DNA of 44,617 nucleotides from Actinomycetes bacterium (lineage in GTDB: Bacteria > Actinomycetota > Acidimicrobiia > Acidimicrobiales > RAAP-2), in assembly GCA_021807265.1 (NCBI GenBank), contig JAKAPH010000002.1, forward strand, positions 1 to 44,617. The letters run 5' to 3'. The notes beneath the pieces were generated by a model. That model ran no database searches. It was not told the DNA's origin and saw nothing but the letters and a program-made list of their open reading frames with translations. Positions 44,518 to 44,617 of the stretch are shown here, in pieces. The position numbers were made by a program, and so were the translations under genes. The first letter of the stretch is position 1. Every line of letters begins with the position of its first letter.

Positions 44518-44617
44518 ATGCCTGACAACACCATCACGATCGTGGGCAACATCACCCGCGATCCGGAGTTGAAGTTCCTCAACAGCGGCCAGGCTGCGGT
44601 CCGGCTGTCGGTGGCGG
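44518..44617 (+). CDS. ssb: Single-stranded DNA-binding protein, 3' truncated
   Basis: The first 33 codons of Ssb: MPDNTITIVGNITRDPELKF followed by LNSGQAAVRLSVA, the start of the OB fold. AAGGAG lies just upstream of the ATG. The rest is beyond the window end. Confidence 0.93.
   Translation, partial: MPDNTITIVGNITRDPELKFLNSGQAAVRLSVA

Overview
The window is a chromosomal replication-origin region from a high-GC actinobacterium. Gene order strongly resembles that of Mycobacterium tuberculosis around oriC: gyrA, gyrB, dciA, recF, dnaN and dnaA run leftward, and rpmH, rnpA, yidD, yidC, jag/khpB, rsmG, parA and parB run rightward, followed by cwlM, trxA and trxB, murJ and its DUF6049 partner, and pcnA. 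Protein divergence, absence of mycolic-acid or sporulation genes and several RsmG/ParB features suggest a deep-branching lineage such as Acidimicrobiia; that placement is inference.

Left arm (1-16,560): accessory and metabolic genes. A pair of ABC-2 export permeases (first one cut by the window edge), a secreted glycosidase-like protein, a SHOCT membrane protein, two surface-tethered esterases (SGNH and alpha/beta hydrolase), a GNAT acetyltransferase, a SAM methyltransferase, a DUF885 protein, a flavin/Fe-S OYE-type oxidoreductase, a MazG-like pyrophosphohydrolase, a His-rich membrane-anchored protein, an ECF sigma factor with a membrane protein partner, an ABC-F ATPase and a FrnE/DsbA-like oxidoreductase.

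Origin core (16,565-33,651): replication genes, ribosomal/RNase P/membrane insertion genes, and chromosome segregation. Between rsmG and parA lies a gene-free 1.9-kb stretch of visibly lower GC holding six perfect copies of the parS palindrome TGTTTCACGTGAAACA, which I read as the centromere. The dnaA-dnaN spacer is the probable oriC. A perfect 13-bp hairpin plus T5 run, i.e. a textbook intrinsic terminator, sits inside the first codons of rsmG.

Right arm (33,652-44,617): thioredoxin/thioredoxin reductase, a small membrane protein, DegV, MurJ with its DUF6049 partner, pcnA, then ino1-padR-DUF5318, panB, and rpsF-ssb (ssb cut by the window end). The ino1/padR/DUF5318/rpsF/ssb block lies on the gyrA side of the origin in M. 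tuberculosis but on the pcnA side here.

A recurring feature is a TANNNT (or CATAAT) hexamer 6-8 nt before start codons that have no Shine-Dalgarno sequence, seen for at least eight genes, which points to widespread leaderless transcription. No tRNA, rRNA, insertion sequence, prophage or CRISPR array was recognised.
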